A DNA stretch of 6,283 nt, taken from positions 1 through 6,283 of the forward strand of contig JAUVGT010000289.1 in NCBI GenBank assembly GCA_030593645.1, read 5' to 3'. A program made the position numbers and the translations under genes. The stretch comes from Deltaproteobacteria bacterium (lineage in GTDB: Bacteria > Desulfobacterota > Desulfobacteria > Desulfobacterales > JAUVGT01). Of this stretch, positions 6,146-6,283 are shown in pieces. The notes under the pieces are model-generated. The model saw only the letters and a list, made by a program, of their open reading frames with translations. It did not search any database and was not told the DNA's origin. How positions within the stretch are numbered: position 1 is the first letter of the stretch; the number at the start of each line of letters is the position of its first letter.

Positions 6146-6283
6146 GATGGTTTCGTAAAAAGTCCGAATTAGACGGTTTCGTAAAAAGTTCAAATTCAAG
6201 GCGTGCAAATTTCGTAATCATGAAGCGTACTTATAGTACGTTGAATGATTGCGAAATGCAGCACAACGCAGAAGTTGGACTTT
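6146..6283. mobile_element. MITE-like fold-back element, cut by the window end
   Basis: Two direct copies of GGTTTCGTAAAAAGT, 26 bp apart (6146-6165 and 6172-6191), open the element. An imperfect palindrome follows: ATTTCG-x-AATCAT-xx-A-x-CGTACT (6209-6231) pairs with 6235-6257 around the three-base centre TAT. Further out, AAAGTTCAA pairs with the final 'TTGGACTTT' (6275-6283) with one mismatch, so the right terminal repeat probably continues as 'TTACGAAACC' beyond the window. There is no coding capacity in the visible part. I recall very similar 'TTTCGTAAAAAGTC' repeats scattered through Desulfobacterota genomes. It is likely mobilised, if at all, by a transposase encoded elsewhere. Confidence 0.7.
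6209..6257. repeat. 23-bp imperfect stem with a TAT loop inside the MITE-like element
   Basis: Arms 6209-6231 and 6235-6257 match at 19 of 23 positions. The core CGTACT-TAT-AGTACG is perfect, with outer ATTTCG and AATCAT blocks. This would extrude as a cruciform or fold as a stable RNA hairpin if transcribed. Confidence 0.75.

Overview
The window is about 6.3 kb of A+T-rich bacterial DNA. All six genes I can support lie on the minus strand, so transcription runs from right to left. No housekeeping gene, rRNA or tRNA is present to fix the taxonomy. Three things suggest a low-GC member of the Desulfobacterota (the former Deltaproteobacteria): the style of the TPR protein's C-terminal cap, the PEGA and DUF2846-like lipoproteins, and the 'GGTTTCGTAAAAAGTC' fold-back repeat at the right edge. 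This rests on recollection, not on a search.

Layout from right to left. At 6146-6283 is the edge of a miniature inverted-repeat (MITE-like) element that is cut by the window end. A non-coding leader follows (5777-6145) with two small dyads. Next are three lipoprotein genes: an unknown lipoprotein (5249-5776), a PEGA-domain lipoprotein (4141-5214) and a DUF2846-like lipoprotein (3622-4059). A 268-bp intergenic gap (3354-3621) then holds two clear inverted repeats, one of them a perfect 12-bp arm palindrome. A tight three-gene group comes last: an exported protein with five TPRs (2004-3353), a small exported protein with one textbook EF-hand calcium loop (1433-1978), and a signal-peptide ankyrin-repeat protein (from 1391, running off the left edge).

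All six products carry an export signal (three clear lipoboxes or near-lipoboxes, three Sec-type signal sequences), so the locus makes a set of envelope or secreted proteins. Most modules are protein-binding or surface modules (TPR, ankyrin, PEGA, DUF2846), and one protein may bind calcium. None has a recognisable catalytic motif. A joint function, such as an envelope scaffold, is inference from gene spacing and shared export only.

The most striking sequence-level signal is the ankyrin array. It consists of near-identical 99-bp units with an alternating two-unit pattern and a base composition unlike the A+T-rich start of the same gene. This points to recent expansion by duplication of 198-bp pairs.
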